Numbered from the stretch's first letter, positions 33,934 to 42,461 are shown. The stretch is DNA of 64,000 nucleotides from Pseudomonas nicosulfuronedens (GCF_005877905.1 NZ_SWDV01000013.1:124001-188000), one strand, 5' to 3'. Translations and numbers: made by a program. Notes: generated by a model from the sequence alone, not told the origin.

Positions 33934-36249
33934 TTACAGCAGCAGAAACCCCTGCGGCTCCTTCGACCGCGGTGGATCGGCCACGAACTTCAGCCGCTCG
34001 GTCTTCCACCAACTGGGCAACAACCGCCGCACCACCGGCTGGTTGAAGCGATCATCGAGCAGGTAGATCACCCCCGAGTCCGTGGGCGTGCGGATCACCC
34101 GCCCAGCGGCCTGGACGACCTTCTGCAGACCGGGGAACAGGTAGGTGTAGTCGTAGCCGTCGCCGAACATCCCCTGCATGCGCTGCTTGATCTCCTCGTT
34201 GACCTCGTTCACCTGCGGCAATCCCAGCGTGGCGATGAAGGCGCCGATCAGGCGGTCGCCCGGCAGGTCGATGCCCTCGCCAAATGCACCGCCGAGTACG
34301 GCGAAGCCGATGCCCTGCGAGTGCGGGGTGAAGCGGTCGAGGAAGGCCTGGCGCTCCAGTTCGTTCATGCTGCGCGACTGCACCCAGCGCGGGATGTCCG
34401 GGTGTTCGGCGGCGAAGCGCTCCAGTGCCTGTTGCAGGTAGGCGTAGCTGCTGAAGAAGGCCAGATAGTTGCCGGGGCGGGCGCGGAACTGCCGGGCCAT
34501 CAGGGTGCTGATCGGCGTGAGGCTGGCCTCGCGATGCTGGTAGCGGGTGGAGAGGTTGCTCAGCGCGTGGACTTCCAGTTGCTCGGCGTGGAACGGCGAT
34601 TCCACTTCGCGCCAGGTGGTGTCTTCCGGCAGGCCAAGCAGGTCCGCATAGTAATTGGCCGGGTTCAGCGTGGCGGAGAACAGCGTGGTGCTGTGGGCCA
34701 CCTCGAAGCGTTCGGCGAGGAAGGGCGCCGGCACCACGTTGCGCAGGCACAGGGTGGACAGCGTGCGCTGGCCGCTGCCGTCGTGGCGGGTGATGTCGAA
34801 CAGCGAGTGCGGCCCGTAGGCCTCGGCCAGCCGGCAGAACAGCATGGCGTCGAGGTAGAAGCGCAGCAACTCGGCCTCGTTGCCGGTGGGCTGGTCGGTG
34901 AGGTGATCGGTGATGGCGCTGACGGCTTTCTGCAGTGCGGCGATGAACAGGTCCGGCACCGTCGGGTAGATCTGGTAATCGACCTCCTGGTCGCGGTGCA
35001 TCTGGTTCCAGTGCCGGCCGACGCGCTCCAGCACGCCTTTCAGCCCGGCCGGGGCGACCTTGCGCAGGGCGTTGAACTCGGACTGGTCCAGCTCGGCGCT
35101 GTACATGCCGCGGCCGCGCTCGATGAGGTTGTGCGCCTCGTCCACCAGCAGCGTCACCTTCCAGTCGTTGAGTACCGTCAGGCCGTAGAGCAGGGCGGTC
35201 ATGTCGAAGTAGTAGTTGTAGTCGCCCACCACCACGTCGGCCCAGCGGCACAGCTCCTGGCTCAGGTAGTAGGGGCAGACCTGGTGTTCGAGCGCAACCT
35301 CGCGCAGGTTTTCCTGGGTCAGCCAGCGGCGCTTGAGCGCGGCCTCGCGGGCGGCGGGCAGGCGGTCGTAGAAACCCTTGGCCAGCGGGCAGGAGTCGCC
35401 GTGGCAGGACTTGTCCGGATGCTCGCAGGCCTTGTCGCGCGCGACGTGTTCGAGTACGCGCAGGGGCTGCGCGGCGTCCTGCTGGCGCAGGGTCGACAGG
35501 GCATCCAGGGCCAGGCGGCGACCGGGAGTCTTGGCGGTGAGGAAGAACAGCCGGTCGAGCTGCTGCCCGGGGAATGCCTTGAGCTGCGGGAACAGGGTGC
35601 CGAGGGTCTTGCCGATGCCGGTGGTGGCCTGGGCCATCAGCGTCTGGCCGTCGCGGGCGGCGCGGTACACCGACTCGGCGAGCATGCGCTGGCCCTGGCG
35701 GAAGTCGGCGTAAGGGAAGCGCAGCGCCTCCAGGCCCCGGTCGCGCTCGATGCGATGGGCACTTTCCTGCTCGGCCCATTGCACGAAGCGCTGGCATTGC
35801 AGCTCGAAGAAGGCGCGCAGGTCGTCGGCGGCGAAGCGCTCGCGGAACTCGGTTTCCTTCTGGGTGATGACGTTGAAGTAGACGACGGACAGGTCGATGG
35901 CGTCGATTTCCAGTGTCTGGCACAGCAGCCAGCCGTACACCTTCACCTGCGCCCAGTGCAGCAGACGGTGATTCTGCGGGATGCGCGCGACGTCACCGCG
36001 GTGGGTCTTGATCTCTTCCAGCAGGTTGGCATCCGGGTCATAGCCATCAGCGCGGCCACTGACCACCAGCCCCGGATACTCGCCGCGCAACGGCAATTCC
36101 GCGATGTAGCCCAGGCCACGCCGGGAGACCACCGTGGCGTGCCCGGCCATGCCTTCCTGGGCGGTGGGGGCTGGGGTGAATCGCAGGTCGAGGTCACCTT
36201 CCTTGGCGGTGAATTCGCACAGCGCGCGCACGGCGATGGCGTAGCTCAT
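33934..36249 (-). CDS. XPD/DinG-family DNA helicase with N-terminal nuclease-like domain
   Basis: A 771-aa superfamily 2 helicase. Residues 1-110 look like a PD-(D/E)XK fold: SGRADGYDP and LLEEIKTHRG give the D and E-x-K residues. The helicase core has Walker A (ATTGIGKT), an iron-sulfur domain with four candidate cysteines (CEHPDKSCHGDSC and VCPYYLSQELC) and the DEAH box (LLVDEAHN). Motif V/VI lies near GEGIDLPGDRLIGAFIATL and AAGRVIRTPTDSGV. Expected to unwind damaged DNA 5' to 3'. Its ATG overlaps the stop of the FAN1-type nuclease (ATGA), so the two are coupled and probably act together. DinG itself lacks this N-terminal domain. Confidence 0.87.
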   Translation of the reverse strand: MSYAIAVRALCEFTAKEGDLDLRFTPAPTAQEGMAGHATVVSRRGLGYIAELPLRGEYPGLVVSGRADGYDPDANLLEEIKTHRGDVARIPQNHRLLHWAQVKVYGWLLCQTLEIDAIDLSVVYFNVITQKETEFRERFAADDLRAFFELQCQRFVQWAEQESAHRIERDRGLEALRFPYADFRQGQRMLAESVYRAARDGQTLMAQATTGIGKTLGTLFPQLKAFPGQQLDRLFFLTAKTPGRRLALDALSTLRQQDAAQPLRVLEHVARDKACEHPDKSCHGDSCPLAKGFYDRLPAAREAALKRRWLTQENLREVALEHQVCPYYLSQELCRWADVVVGDYNYYFDMTALLYGLTVLNDWKVTLLVDEAHNLIERGRGMYSAELDQSEFNALRKVAPAGLKGVLERVGRHWNQMHRDQEVDYQIYPTVPDLFIAALQKAVSAITDHLTDQPTGNEAELLRFYLDAMLFCRLAEAYGPHSLFDITRHDGSGQRTLSTLCLRNVVPAPFLAERFEVAHSTTLFSATLNPANYYADLLGLPEDTTWREVESPFHAEQLEVHALSNLSTRYQHREASLTPISTLMARQFRARPGNYLAFFSSYAYLQQALERFAAEHPDIPRWVQSRSMNELERQAFLDRFTPHSQGIGFAVLGGAFGEGIDLPGDRLIGAFIATLGLPQVNEVNEEIKQRMQGMFGDGYDYTYLFPGLQKVVQAAGRVIRTPTDSGVIYLLDDRFNQPVVRRLLPSWWKTERLKFVADPPRSKEPQGFLLL

Positions 36250-37895
36250 TCGCTTTCGTCCGCCTCGCCCTGCCAGCGCACATAGCAGACTTCTACCGGC
36301 ATGCCGTGCTCGGCGCAGAAGGTCAGCCAGCGCTTCTGGTTATCCTGCAGGCGGTCGCCGGGGCCCTTCACCTCGATCATCCGGTAGCGCGCCTCGGCGG
36401 GCCAGAACTGGATCAGGTCGGGCATGCCGGCACGGTTGGCCTTCGGGTCGGCCAGCAGGCGTTCGAACCACAATTTCAGGTGTGCCGCCGGCAGGCAGTG
36501 CAGGGCCTGGTCCAGCAGGTTTTCGTCGAGTAGCTCCCAGTGCACGAAGGGCGAGAGGATGCCGTGCTTGGCGGCGTAGGTCTCGCGGATTGCCACCCGG
36601 TACGCGTCACTGTCCAGCAGCGCCAGGCGCGCGGCGAAGCTTTCCGAGCGACGGCTGACGAAGTCGCCGCGGTTGAGGTCGCTGGGGCCGGCCTGGAAGG
36701 GGTGGAAGAACGCGCCGGGCAGCGGGGCGAAGATCACTTCCCAGCAGAGCAGGCCGAACAGGCTGCAGACCAGCGCGTTCTCCACGTAGTGCACGGGCGC
36801 TTGTTCCTCGTGGAGCACGGCCTGCACAGCGAATTCGACGTTGACATCCGGACGCGGCAGCTCCAGGTCGATGCGCAGCGGTGGCGCGGGCCTGGCGGTC
36901 TTTTCCTTCGGCAAGCCGAGCTGACGCACCAGCCGCGTCAGCGCGCGCTCGACCAGTTGCAGCTCGCCGTCGCTTTCCGGCGCGGCCCGTGCTGCCTGCA
37001 CCAGTGCATGGGCCTCCTCGAAGCGTTGCAGGCGTTCCAGTACGCGAATCTGCCGCTGCCGCGAGCCCCCGGTGACGGTGCGCTGGTACAGCGCCAGCGC
37101 GTTCTCCAGCTCGCCTTCGCGCTCCAGTTGGTAGGCCATGCGGTACAGCAGGCGGCCGTGGCGCGCCTGTAGGTAATCGTTGTCACTGGCGAAATCGCCC
37201 AGCTCCGCAACCAACTCGGCGATGGGTTCGCCGGCTTCGAAGCGGACGGCGCCGTTCCACAGGTGGATATAGGCCTCCAGATCGTCGCGACGGCGGAAGG
37301 CGCGGGAGTCGGTGGTGAACGGGACGCTTTCGTAACGGAAGATGCCGAGGTCGGCGAGGACGAACTCCGACCAGTCCTGCTGCAGGTTGCCGAAGAACAG
37401 CAGGCGCAGACGGTCGCACAGCGGCGTCGCCATCAGGGTGTAGAGGCTATCGAGTTGCGGATACCAGCCTGCGAACGGCTGCACCTGCCCGTGGTAGGCG
37501 TGCAGGTGCTCGTAGAGATCGGCCTTCTTCAGCGGCCCGCGTGGCAGGTCCTCGCGGAAGCGCGCTAGCAGTTCGTCCTTGAGCAGCAGCGGCAGTAGCT
37601 CGTCTAGTGCGAGCGGACAAGCGTCGTCCAGCCAACCCAGCTCCAGCAGCGGTGCGGCGGCGTTGGGAATATCGCCGATCTCCGCATAGTTCAGCTTGCT
37701 CGCGCGAAAATGTGGCCCCTTGCGCATCACCAGCCGCACCAGCAGTGCCCGCGACGGCAGCTGCAGCGCGCGGAAGTCGGCGATGAACCGGGCTTCCTCG
37801 GCGTCGAGCAGGTCGGCGTAGCGCTCGTCGATCCAGTCGAGGGCGCGGTGGAAGTTGGTCAGGTAGTAGAGGCTGGGGTCGAGCGGCGCGGGCAT
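36246..37895 (-). CDS. FAN1-type structure-specific nuclease (VRR-NUC domain)
   Basis: A 549-aa homologue of Fanconi-associated nuclease 1. An N-terminal SAP-like DNA-binding part (LVRLVMRKGPHFRASKLNYA) is followed by a helical TPR-like middle. The C-terminal VRR-NUC domain has GMPDLIQFWP and YRMIEVKGPGDRLQDNQKRW, supplying the catalytic D, E and K (E-x-K). P. aeruginosa FAN1, of similar length, is a known 5'-flap nuclease able to process interstrand crosslinks, so this should be the orthologue. Start ATG 37895 was chosen because upstream codons look non-conserved; only a weak AAGAAA precedes it. Overlaps the helicase gene by four bases. Confidence 0.9.
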   Translation of the reverse strand: MPAPLDPSLYYLTNFHRALDWIDERYADLLDAEEARFIADFRALQLPSRALLVRLVMRKGPHFRASKLNYAEIGDIPNAAAPLLELGWLDDACPLALDELLPLLLKDELLARFREDLPRGPLKKADLYEHLHAYHGQVQPFAGWYPQLDSLYTLMATPLCDRLRLLFFGNLQQDWSEFVLADLGIFRYESVPFTTDSRAFRRRDDLEAYIHLWNGAVRFEAGEPIAELVAELGDFASDNDYLQARHGRLLYRMAYQLEREGELENALALYQRTVTGGSRQRQIRVLERLQRFEEAHALVQAARAAPESDGELQLVERALTRLVRQLGLPKEKTARPAPPLRIDLELPRPDVNVEFAVQAVLHEEQAPVHYVENALVCSLFGLLCWEVIFAPLPGAFFHPFQAGPSDLNRGDFVSRRSESFAARLALLDSDAYRVAIRETYAAKHGILSPFVHWELLDENLLDQALHCLPAAHLKLWFERLLADPKANRAGMPDLIQFWPAEARYRMIEVKGPGDRLQDNQKRWLTFCAEHGMPVEVCYVRWQGEADESE

Positions 37896-38005
37896 TTTCT
37901 TGAGTGGGCCAGGCACTGGTTTTACATACAGTGGCAAGGATGGCGTGATGGGGGCTCGGCCGCAAGGGTTGTGGCGGCCTTTCATCGGGAGATGTCGGGG
38001 TTTTC

Positions 38006-38053
38006 TGTAGGAGCGCCCCATGGGCGCGATCGCGGGCATGGCCCGCTCCTACA
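38006..38053. repeat. Short family C repeat variant
   Basis: TGTAGGAGCGCCCCATGGGCGCGATCGCGGGCATGGCCCGCTCCTACA has family C outer ends but GCCCCATGGGC and GGGCATGGCCC inner hairpins. 48 bp against about 80 for full copies. Confidence 0.82.
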
Positions 38054-38073
38054 GGGGCAGCGGCATCAGCTCT

Positions 38074-38154
38074 GTAGGATGGGTGGAGCGAAGCGATACC
38101 CATGCAGCGGGTACTCGGAATCGATGGGTATCGCTTCGCTCCACACCATCCTAC
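38074..38154. repeat. Palindromic intergenic repeat, family A copy 6
   Basis: 81-bp family A palindrome immediately after the short family C element. With it, this fills most of the 299-base gap between the methyltransferase and FAN1 genes. Confidence 0.9.
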
Positions 38155-38194
38155 GGTCGCTCTTTGCTCTACCGCATCGCACCGACTCAGCGAA

Positions 38195-39133
38195 TCAACC
38201 CAGGCGGAACACTAGCGCCTTCAGGCCGCTGTCTTCCTCGATGTCGGCAAATTCCGGCGGGTTTTCCAGGCGCTCGACGAAGCGTAGTTGCGGCGCCTCG
38301 GCGGCCATGCCCTGGAGCAGGAAGTCGACGCCGACGGCCGGGTCGTTCACGCAGGCCAGCACGGTGCCGGCACCGTCCAGCAGTTCCGGCAGGCGGCGCA
38401 GGACGCGGGCGTAGTCCTTGTCGAGGACGAAGCTGCCTTTCTGGAAGCTTGGCGGGTCGATGATGATCAGGTCGTACGGGCCGGATTTCTTCACCTTGCC
38501 CCAGGACTTGAACAGGTCGTGGTCGAGGAAGCTCACCCTGGACAGGTCGTGGCCGTTCAGGCGGTGGTTGTCGCGGCCACGGCTGAGCGCGGCGCGGGCC
38601 ATGTCGAGGTTGACCACCTTCTGCGCGCCGCCGGCCATCGCTGCCACGGAGAAAGCGCAGGTGTAGGCGAACAGGTTGAGTACGCGCAGGCCTGCGGAGT
38701 TGGCCTGTACCCACTGGCGGCCATAGCGCATGTCGAGGAACAGGCCGTTGTTCTGCTTGCGGCCCAGGTCCAGTTGATAGCGCAGGCCGTGTTCGCTGAT
38801 CTGCCAGCCGTCGAAGGCTTCGCCATGGAGCACTTCCATGGTGCTTTCCAGGGTGTAGCGGTGCTGCAGCATCAGGCTGCGGGCGCCCGTGGCGCGCCAG
38901 GTCTCGCTATCGGCCAGTTCGCTCAGCATCGTCCTGAGCGCGGCCAGTTCCTCGCCTTCCGGCTCGCGGAACAGCGACACCAGCAGCACACCTTCCAGCC
39001 AGTCGGCGGTTACCTGCTCCAGCCCCGGCCAGCGCCGGCCGCGACCGTGGAACAGGCGGCGGGTTTCCACGGGAGCGGGGTTCAGCGCGGCGAGCAGTTG
39101 CTCGCGCAGGGTGGCGATGGCTTCGGTGTTCAT
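38195..39133 (-). CDS. Class I SAM-dependent methyltransferase, RlmI/RlmK-like
   Basis: A 312-aa Rossmann methyltransferase. The SAM loop region is VLNLFAYTCAFSVAAMAGGA, with the acidic strand end VVNLDMARAAL. The catalytic/substrate motif is IIDPPSFQKG, as in the rRNA cytosine-5/guanine-N2 methyltransferase group. The upstream LDLGRKQNNGLFLDMR is also typical of that group. An RNA target is likely but not certain. Third gene in line after the NTF2-like and P-loop genes (58-base gap), possibly under the attenuator upstream. Confidence 0.8.
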   Translation of the reverse strand: MNTEAIATLREQLLAALNPAPVETRRLFHGRGRRWPGLEQVTADWLEGVLLVSLFREPEGEELAALRTMLSELADSETWRATGARSLMLQHRYTLESTMEVLHGEAFDGWQISEHGLRYQLDLGRKQNNGLFLDMRYGRQWVQANSAGLRVLNLFAYTCAFSVAAMAGGAQKVVNLDMARAALSRGRDNHRLNGHDLSRVSFLDHDLFKSWGKVKKSGPYDLIIIDPPSFQKGSFVLDKDYARVLRRLPELLDGAGTVLACVNDPAVGVDFLLQGMAAEAPQLRFVERLENPPEFADIEEDSGLKALVFRLG

Positions 39134-39191
39134 CTTTCCGGTCTTTCTGATTCAGGCGATCGGGGTCAATCGGGGCGGCGATTCTACGCGC

Positions 39192-39683
39192 TCAGGCGCC
39201 ATGGCGCTGCACCTGCAGTCTTTCCTCCGGGCGCGGGGCGACGAAGTAGCGGTTGAGCGCCTCGTAGCCAGCCGGGTCCAACGGCGCTGCCAACGGGGCG
39301 ATGGCGTGGCGCGCCAACAGGCGACTGCGGCAGGTGGCCGGGTCGACGTCGAGAAAGTGCAGGCAGTGCGCCGCGCCAGCCTGCTCCGCCAGGTCGATCA
39401 GCCAGCGGCGGTCGGCGAGGGTGTTGGCGGGGATGTCCAGCACCACGCTGGTGCCGGCGCGCAGCAGGCCGACCACGTGGGGGCCCATGACCTTGCGCAC
39501 GCGGCGGGCGTAGAGCTGGTAGTCGTCGGGGTTGCTGATGCCCCAGGGAAATAGCTCGGCCAGCCAGTGTTCCTCGGCCAGCATCACGGTGCCCGGTGCT
39601 TCGGCCAGCTCACGCGCCAGGCAGGATTTGCCCGAAGCCGCCTTGCCACACAGAAGGTGCAGCGTGCCTGTCTGCGGGTTCAT
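39192..39683 (-). CDS. P-loop kinase-like ATPase
   Basis: A 163-aa single-domain P-loop protein of the AAA_33 / zeta-toxin-like small-kinase type. Walker A is GKAASGKS (about residues 13-20). A DxD-type strand VVLDIP and a lid region with conserved arginines (DPATCRSRLLARH) follow. It probably phosphorylates a small molecule or RNA end; substrate unknown. Its ATG overlaps the preceding gene's stop (ATGA). Confidence 0.75.
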   Translation of the reverse strand: MNPQTGTLHLLCGKAASGKSCLARELAEAPGTVMLAEEHWLAELFPWGISNPDDYQLYARRVRKVMGPHVVGLLRAGTSVVLDIPANTLADRRWLIDLAEQAGAAHCLHFLDVDPATCRSRLLARHAIAPLAAPLDPAGYEALNRYFVAPRPEERLQVQRHGA

Positions 39684-40084
39684 GTAGTCGCCTCCAGCAG
39701 GTCGGTGCCATAGGAATTGTCCACGGTGCAGCGCCAGGCGCCGTCGGCTTCGCGGCGGAACACGTAGGTGGCGCGACGGCTCAGCTTGCCGTGGCTGGTG
39801 TCGAGCAGGGTCTGCGCCACTACCAGGGCGGTGTCGCCGGTTTCGAGGATTTCCAGTCGTCCCTGGCGCACCCGCAGGTTGTGCCCGAAGTGTTCGGCGA
39901 TGGCGACGAAGGCCTGGCGGATCTGTGCCTTGCCGCGCGCCAGCAGGCCGGGCTTGACCACCAGCAGGGCGTCGTCGCTGTAGAACTCGATCAGCGCATC
40001 GAAGTCCTCGCGACCGATGGCTTCGTCGGCGGCCTGAATGAGCGCCTGCAAGGGGTGCTGGTTTGGGTGGGTTGCCTGGTCCAT
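39680..40084 (-). CDS. NTF2-fold protein, SnoaL/DUF4440-like
   Basis: A 134-aa protein of the NTF2-like superfamily: LIQAADEAIGREDFDALIEF, YSDDALLVVKPG, then RRATYVFRREADGAWRCTVD. Such proteins bind small ligands or act as isomerases or hydrolases; no decisive residues are seen. GAGGAG lies 7 bases before the ATG. It is the first full-size gene after a leader-peptide attenuator at 40124-40230, so its expression may depend on ribosome stalling in the leader. Confidence 0.75.
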   Translation of the reverse strand: MDQATHPNQHPLQALIQAADEAIGREDFDALIEFYSDDALLVVKPGLLARGKAQIRQAFVAIAEHFGHNLRVRQGRLEILETGDTALVVAQTLLDTSHGKLSRRATYVFRREADGAWRCTVDNSYGTDLLEATT

Positions 40085-40123
40085 CAGTGTCTCCTCGATC
40101 GGGAGCCTCGGACGGCGGGCATT

Positions 40124-40193
40124 AAAAAACCCGCCGGGAGGCGGGTTTGGTTGTTCGCTTGAATGCGCTAACCCACCATCGGAGCGATGGTGG
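40124..40193 (-). promoter_or_regulatory. Candidate transcription attenuator
   Basis: On the minus strand, in order: segment 1 CCACCATCG (40185-40193) pairs with segment 2 CGATGGTGG (40173-40181). Segment 2 continues as GGTGGGTT (40170-40177), which can pair, with one G-U, with segment 3 AACCCGCC (40140-40147). Segment 3 pairs with segment 4 GGCGGGTT (40128-40135), followed by TTTT, an intrinsic terminator. This 1:2, 2:3, 3:4 set is the classic attenuator design. Segment 1 lies inside the leader ORF, over its Ile-Thr codons. Confidence 0.65.
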
Positions 40194-40230
40194 TAATAAT
40201 CGGCTGGAAGGTGCGGTTGGCGGCATTCAT
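40168..40230 (-). CDS. Leader peptide of the candidate attenuator
   Basis: A 20-codon ORF encoding MNAANRTFQPIITTIAPMVG and a TAG stop. Codons 11-15 are Ile-Ile-Thr-Thr-Ile (ATT ATT ACC ACC ATC), and they overlap the first arm of the regulatory hairpin. Stalling there would mask segment 1 and free segment 2 to form the antiterminator. Threonine or isoleucine charging would be the sensed signal. No strong Shine-Dalgarno sequence is seen, which weakens the case. The first gene downstream is not an amino-acid biosynthetic gene, which is odd. Confidence 0.55.
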   Translation of the reverse strand: MNAANRTFQPIITTIAPMVG

Positions 40231-40357
40231 GGTTCAGAAGCTATCAGAAGTTTCATACGTCGCGCCAGCGCTCTTTTTTTGTTGGCGCCATGGCATGATC
40301 GCGCCGCGCCATGGTCCAACTGCCTAGCCTCTCTCCACGCTGTAGCGGAGTCCTTTC

Positions 40358-40978
40358 ATGCCATCCCCCCTTGCAACCCGCCTCCTGCGCGCCCTGGCGC
40401 TGCTCGCCGGGTTGGCCGCGTCCGTCGACGCCCTGGCTGTGCCTTGCCCATCGGGGCAGCGCCAGGTCTGCCTGGACACCTGCATGTGCCTGCCGGACCT
40501 GGGCGCTGTGCTCGGGCCAGTCCTCACCGATACCCGCAAGATGGCCGCGCAGGCACTGGGAGTATGGCTCCAGCAGTCCCGCGATCAGGCGGTGCAGGGC
40601 GGCACCGAGCCGATCCCGCTGGAGATCCGCGCCCAGCTGCAGCCTTACTACCCCGACGACGTGCTGATGGCGGCGCGCTATTCCATCGGCGCGCTGGACG
40701 ACCTGAATGCCGGCCAGGCGATCATGCAGAACCCCGACACCGAGGCCGTTACCCTGGTGGATGTGATCGTCTTTCGCCGCGAGGACGATGCCCAGAAGGA
40801 CGTCGCCCTCTGGGCCCACGAGCTATGGCACGTGAAGCAATACCAGGAGTGGGGCGTGCAGGGGTTCGCTACGCGCTACACCGATGACTTCAACGCCGTG
40901 GAAGCGCCGGCCTATGAGATGCAGCGGCGAGTTGCCAAGGACCTGCGTGACGGCAAAGTCACCGCCCAGACAAACTGA
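40358..40978 (+). CDS. Secreted DUF4157-type putative metalloprotease-like protein
   Basis: A 206-aa exported protein. It has a signal peptide (hydrophobic run to about residue 27, ASVDALA), a cysteine-rich stretch just after it (CPSGQRQVCLDTCMC, possible disulfides) and an HExxH zinc motif HELWH at residues 154-158. This matches DUF4157-like proteins, whose peptidase activity is not established. Isolated on the plus strand; its last 20 bases overlap the tail of the convergent outer-membrane factor gene. Confidence 0.72.
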   Translation: MPSPLATRLLRALALLAGLAASVDALAVPCPSGQRQVCLDTCMCLPDLGAVLGPVLTDTRKMAAQALGVWLQQSRDQAVQGGTEPIPLEIRAQLQPYYPDDVLMAARYSIGALDDLNAGQAIMQNPDTEAVTLVDVIVFRREDDAQKDVALWAHELWHVKQYQEWGVQGFATRYTDDFNAVEAPAYEMQRRVAKDLRDGKVTAQTN

Positions 40979-42461
40979 CCTCAGCGGCTGGCGCTGGCGT
41001 ACCGCCGCCGAGCGCCTTGCACAGGGCGATCAGCGTCAGGCGCAGTTGGGTATTGCTGTCTACCACATCGCGGCGCGATTGCAGGTAGGCGCGCTGGGCG
41101 TCCAGTTCCACCAGAAAGTCGGTCATGCCGCCGGCATAGCGCGCCTTGGCCATGCCATAGGCGATATCGCTGCTGCGCAGTTTTTCCTGCAGACGCTGGT
41201 TGCGTTGGCGTTCGGCACCGTAGTGGGTCAGCGCGTCGTCCACTTCCTGCCAGGCCTTGAGCACGGTCTGCTGGTAGGACACAGCGGCTTCCTGCTGTTC
41301 CAGCTTGCGCAGGTTGATCTGCGAGCGCCGCCGGCCGTTGTCGAAGATCGGCAGCGACAGGCTCGGTCCGACTGCCCAGGTGCGGCTGCCCCAGTCGCCG
41401 AACTGGCTGTCTTCGACCGATTCGTAGCCGAAGTTCGCGCCCAGGCGGATCGTCGGGTAGAGGTCGGCCACTGCCACGCCGATGTTGGCGGTCGCCGCGT
41501 GCAGCTGGGCTTCGGCGGCGCGGATATCCGGCCGCCGGCGCGCCACTTCCGACGGCAGCCCCAGGCTCAGGTCCGGCGTCTGAGGTTCGGCCTGTTCCAC
41601 TGGCATCAAGTCATCGCGCAGGCTGCCTGGTTCGGCGCCGATCAGTACGCCGATCTGGTTGATCGCCGCGCTCTCGCTGGCCTGCAGTTGCGGCAGGCTG
41701 GAGCGCAGCTCGGCGAGCTGGCCGCGCTGGCGTTCGACGTCGAAATCGTCCACCAGCCCGCCGTCGGCGCGCACCTGGATCAGCTGCATCGATTCCTCGG
41801 TGGCGGTGATGTCCTGCCGGGCCACGGCGATCTGTTGCTGCACGCCGCGCAGTTCGAAGTAGCTGCGCGCCAGCTCCGCCGACACGCCCAGGCGGGTTTC
41901 CTCGAACATCGCCTGCTGCGCCGCCACGCTGGCGTCGGCGGCCTCGATGGAGCGGCGGATGCGGCCCCACAGGTCGGGCTCCCAGGAGGCGTCGAAACCG
42001 GCCTGGTAAAGCGTGAAGGGCTCGGCCAGCACCTTGGCGATCTGGTCGCTGTCGCCGGTGGGGGCGATGCGCTGGATCATCAGCGCGTTGGAGCCGTTCT
42101 CGCTCAGGCGCTGGCGGTTCACCGCGGCCGAGGCGTTGACGTCGACGCCGCGCTGGGCGGCCACCATCTGCCGCTGCATGCGGCTCTGGGCGAAGCGCAG
42201 CACGGCGGTGTTGAGGTCGGGGCTGGCCTTGTCGGCCCGGCGTTGCAGGTTGTTCAGCACCGGGTCGTTGAACAGGCTCCACCAGTCCTCGCTGAGCCGG
42301 GTTGCGCCTTCGGCCGGGTGCAACTGCCCGCTGCCGGAGTGGGCGGCCTGCCAACTGACCGGCGTCTGCGTTTTCGGCGCCTCGTAGTCGGGGCCCACGG
42401 CACAGCCGGCGAGGCTGCTACCCAGCAGGGCCAGTGAGACGAAGCGGGAAGTGAGGTTCAT
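40959..42461 (-). CDS. Outer-membrane efflux lipoprotein, OprM/NodT family
   Basis: A 500-aa TolC-like outer-membrane factor. A lipoprotein signal (LALLGSSLAGC, lipobox LAGC) is followed by CAVGPDYEAP and two OEP repeats with the usual RRPDIRAAEAQLHAATANIG and an LPIFDNGRRRSQINL second half. It forms the outer-membrane channel for the ABC exporter encoded just upstream on the same strand. ATG 42461 is chosen because GAGGG lies about 9 bases before it; a GTG at 42470 is an alternative. Convergent with the DUF4157-like gene, overlapping it by 20 bases. Confidence 0.93.
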   Translation of the reverse strand: MNLTSRFVSLALLGSSLAGCAVGPDYEAPKTQTPVSWQAAHSGSGQLHPAEGATRLSEDWWSLFNDPVLNNLQRRADKASPDLNTAVLRFAQSRMQRQMVAAQRGVDVNASAAVNRQRLSENGSNALMIQRIAPTGDSDQIAKVLAEPFTLYQAGFDASWEPDLWGRIRRSIEAADASVAAQQAMFEETRLGVSAELARSYFELRGVQQQIAVARQDITATEESMQLIQVRADGGLVDDFDVERQRGQLAELRSSLPQLQASESAAINQIGVLIGAEPGSLRDDLMPVEQAEPQTPDLSLGLPSEVARRRPDIRAAEAQLHAATANIGVAVADLYPTIRLGANFGYESVEDSQFGDWGSRTWAVGPSLSLPIFDNGRRRSQINLRKLEQQEAAVSYQQTVLKAWQEVDDALTHYGAERQRNQRLQEKLRSSDIAYGMAKARYAGGMTDFLVELDAQRAYLQSRRDVVDSNTQLRLTLIALCKALGGGTPAPAAEVSLSGR

